64,000 bases of DNA, from positions 15,905,013 to 15,969,012 of the forward strand of contig NC_052026.1 of NCBI RefSeq assembly GCF_015832195.1. The letters are read 5' to 3'. This DNA comes from Motacilla alba alba. Lineage: Eukaryota; Chordata; Aves; Passeriformes; Motacillidae. Shown here piece after piece: positions 63,001 to 64,000 of the stretch. The translations under genes and the position numbers were made by a program. Numbering within the stretch: position 1 is the first letter of the stretch; every line of letters starts with the position of its first letter. The notes under the pieces are model-generated. The model made no database searches and was not told the DNA's origin. It was given only the letters and a program-made list of their open reading frames with translations.

Positions 63001-64000
63001 CAAATGAGGTCAAATCTTTGCAATAATACACTGGCGTTTATTTACTGAGGGCCAAAGCCTCCGTGGCTGCAAATGGTGCAACTCCTGTGCAGGCAGCTGA
63101 GCTCTGCTGATTTACACCAGCTGGGACTGAAACACAACTGCTGAGAAAGAGATTACACTGCTGTAATCTTCAATGTAAACCAGGCAATATTTCAGATACA
63201 AAAAGCAAAGACCTTAAAGGAGAGCTGAGACTGTACTGATAGGGTGACAAACACTCTCCTAGACAGCAGAGGACAAGTTTTCCAGTGGTGTAAACGGCCA
63301 CACTTCCCCTGGAGCTCAGCTCAAGGCCACCCACTGCTTGTGTGGCTGTGGTCTCCAATACCTCCTTTGGAACAATTAGTCCCATCTTCCCTCTAACAGT
63401 CCCTTTTGGCAGTGCTTCTTCCCTGCTCTTGTCCTCAGCAGGTCAGATGCTTTTGGCAGCCTCACCCCTCACTGCCATTCTCTCTGCACTGCCACATGCT
63501 CCAGTGACCACCCTGTCCGCTCTGCCAAAGGACCATTCCTGTGGCCCTGCTCTAAATCAGGTCTGTGAAAGGACACTCTTCAGAAATAAAATACCATGAC
63601 TGTTGCAGACTTAAGAGCCCAACTGCATGAAAAGCTGAGCAGGAAAGGCAAAGTGGACAGTGGGAACAGGAGTCACGTGTGGTGGTGGGAAAGGAGGAGC
63701 CTCTGAAATCAGATCTGCCAGAATACCATTATTTAAACGTCCACAATAAGTCACCTTATTTCTTTGGGTTATGGCTGGGTCTAAGAGGCCTCAAACTTAT
63801 GACATTACAATCCAAGAGCTACCTGATATTTAGAGGGTAATTACTTCCTTCACAGGTCAGGATTAGGCACAGCAGACACTTTCAACATTTAAAGCTTTAC
63901 TGCCTATACACAGATATATAAGCAATCAGCAGGTACTTAGAGCACAACAATTTGATATTGGCCCCAAAGTGGTTGGTGGCAGAGCTGGGCTAAAAACGCC
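60076..64000. other. non-coding stretch to window end
   Basis: The only structured item is the 29-bp palindrome at 61,267-61,295. Frames at 62,373-62,717 (+, 114 codons) and 63,342-63,599 (+, 85 codons) have no recognisable domain. The last 600 bases are slightly GC-richer. Confidence 0.5.
61267..61295. repeat. 29-bp palindrome, 13-bp perfect arms
   Basis: ctggacaatttat (61,267-61,279) and ataaattgtccag (61,283-61,295) are exact reverse complements separated only by tcg. It is the longest tight palindrome I found. It could form a cruciform or RNA hairpin, or serve as a symmetric protein site. No transposon terminal structure surrounds it. Confidence 0.92.

Noticed and set aside
1..64000. CRISPR arrays, insertion sequences, operons, tRNA or rRNA genes, endogenous retroviral genes
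   Set aside because: Read for on both strands by eye. No regularly spaced repeats, transposase or viral-type frames, cloverleaf patterns or rRNA signatures were found.

Overview
This window looks like vertebrate nuclear DNA, most likely from a bird and possibly a songbird. The base composition is AT-rich and CpG-poor. There are short homopolymer and dinucleotide runs, no long open reading frames, and no bacterial-style gene packing. The most diagnostic element is a 5'-truncated CR1 LINE fragment on the minus strand at about 40,673-41,010. Its wording (gagttggaagagatcc, aatatccaacctaaacctcc) is that of avian CR1 3' ends as I remember them. The rest of the recognisable repeat content is a few worn MIR-like SINE relics and simple repeats. 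Such low repeat density also fits a bird.

I find no protein-coding gene, rRNA, tRNA, known microRNA, CRISPR array, insertion sequence or operon that I can support. The longest open frames (173 codons at 45,140-45,661, 143 codons at 40,388-40,819, and several of 120-136 codons) show no recognisable domain. They are about the size expected by chance in 64 kb of AT-rich sequence read in six frames. The window is either intergenic (a gene-poor stretch) or lies inside a very large intron. Sequence alone does not tell which.

Layout. 1-15 kb: unremarkable DNA with two long A-tracts, one MIR relic in each orientation (about 4.5 and 13.2 kb), a 17-bp palindrome and a 23-bp tandem duplication. 15-30 kb: CpG-retaining, homeobox-site-rich islands at about 15.1, 18.8, 25.1 and 29.7 kb, separated by plain DNA with a G-quadruplex-type run and an 18-bp tandem duplication. 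30-45 kb: a nest of AATTTAAATTGAT palindromes at 30.35 kb, an AT microsatellite, an A/G homopolymer junction, the CR1 fragment, a strong hairpin at 43.46 kb and candidate elements at 39.6 and 43.9 kb. 45-64 kb: plain DNA plus candidate elements at 54.9 and 59.8 kb, an opposed pair of MIR relics at 56.5-56.8 kb and a 29-bp palindrome at 61.27 kb.

The most plausible biological content is long-range regulatory DNA: several short AT-rich, TAAT/ATTA-dense blocks that keep CpGs, scattered through neutral sequence. This is inference from composition and motifs. No alignment was possible, so conservation is untested. I saw no evidence of a novel gene system.
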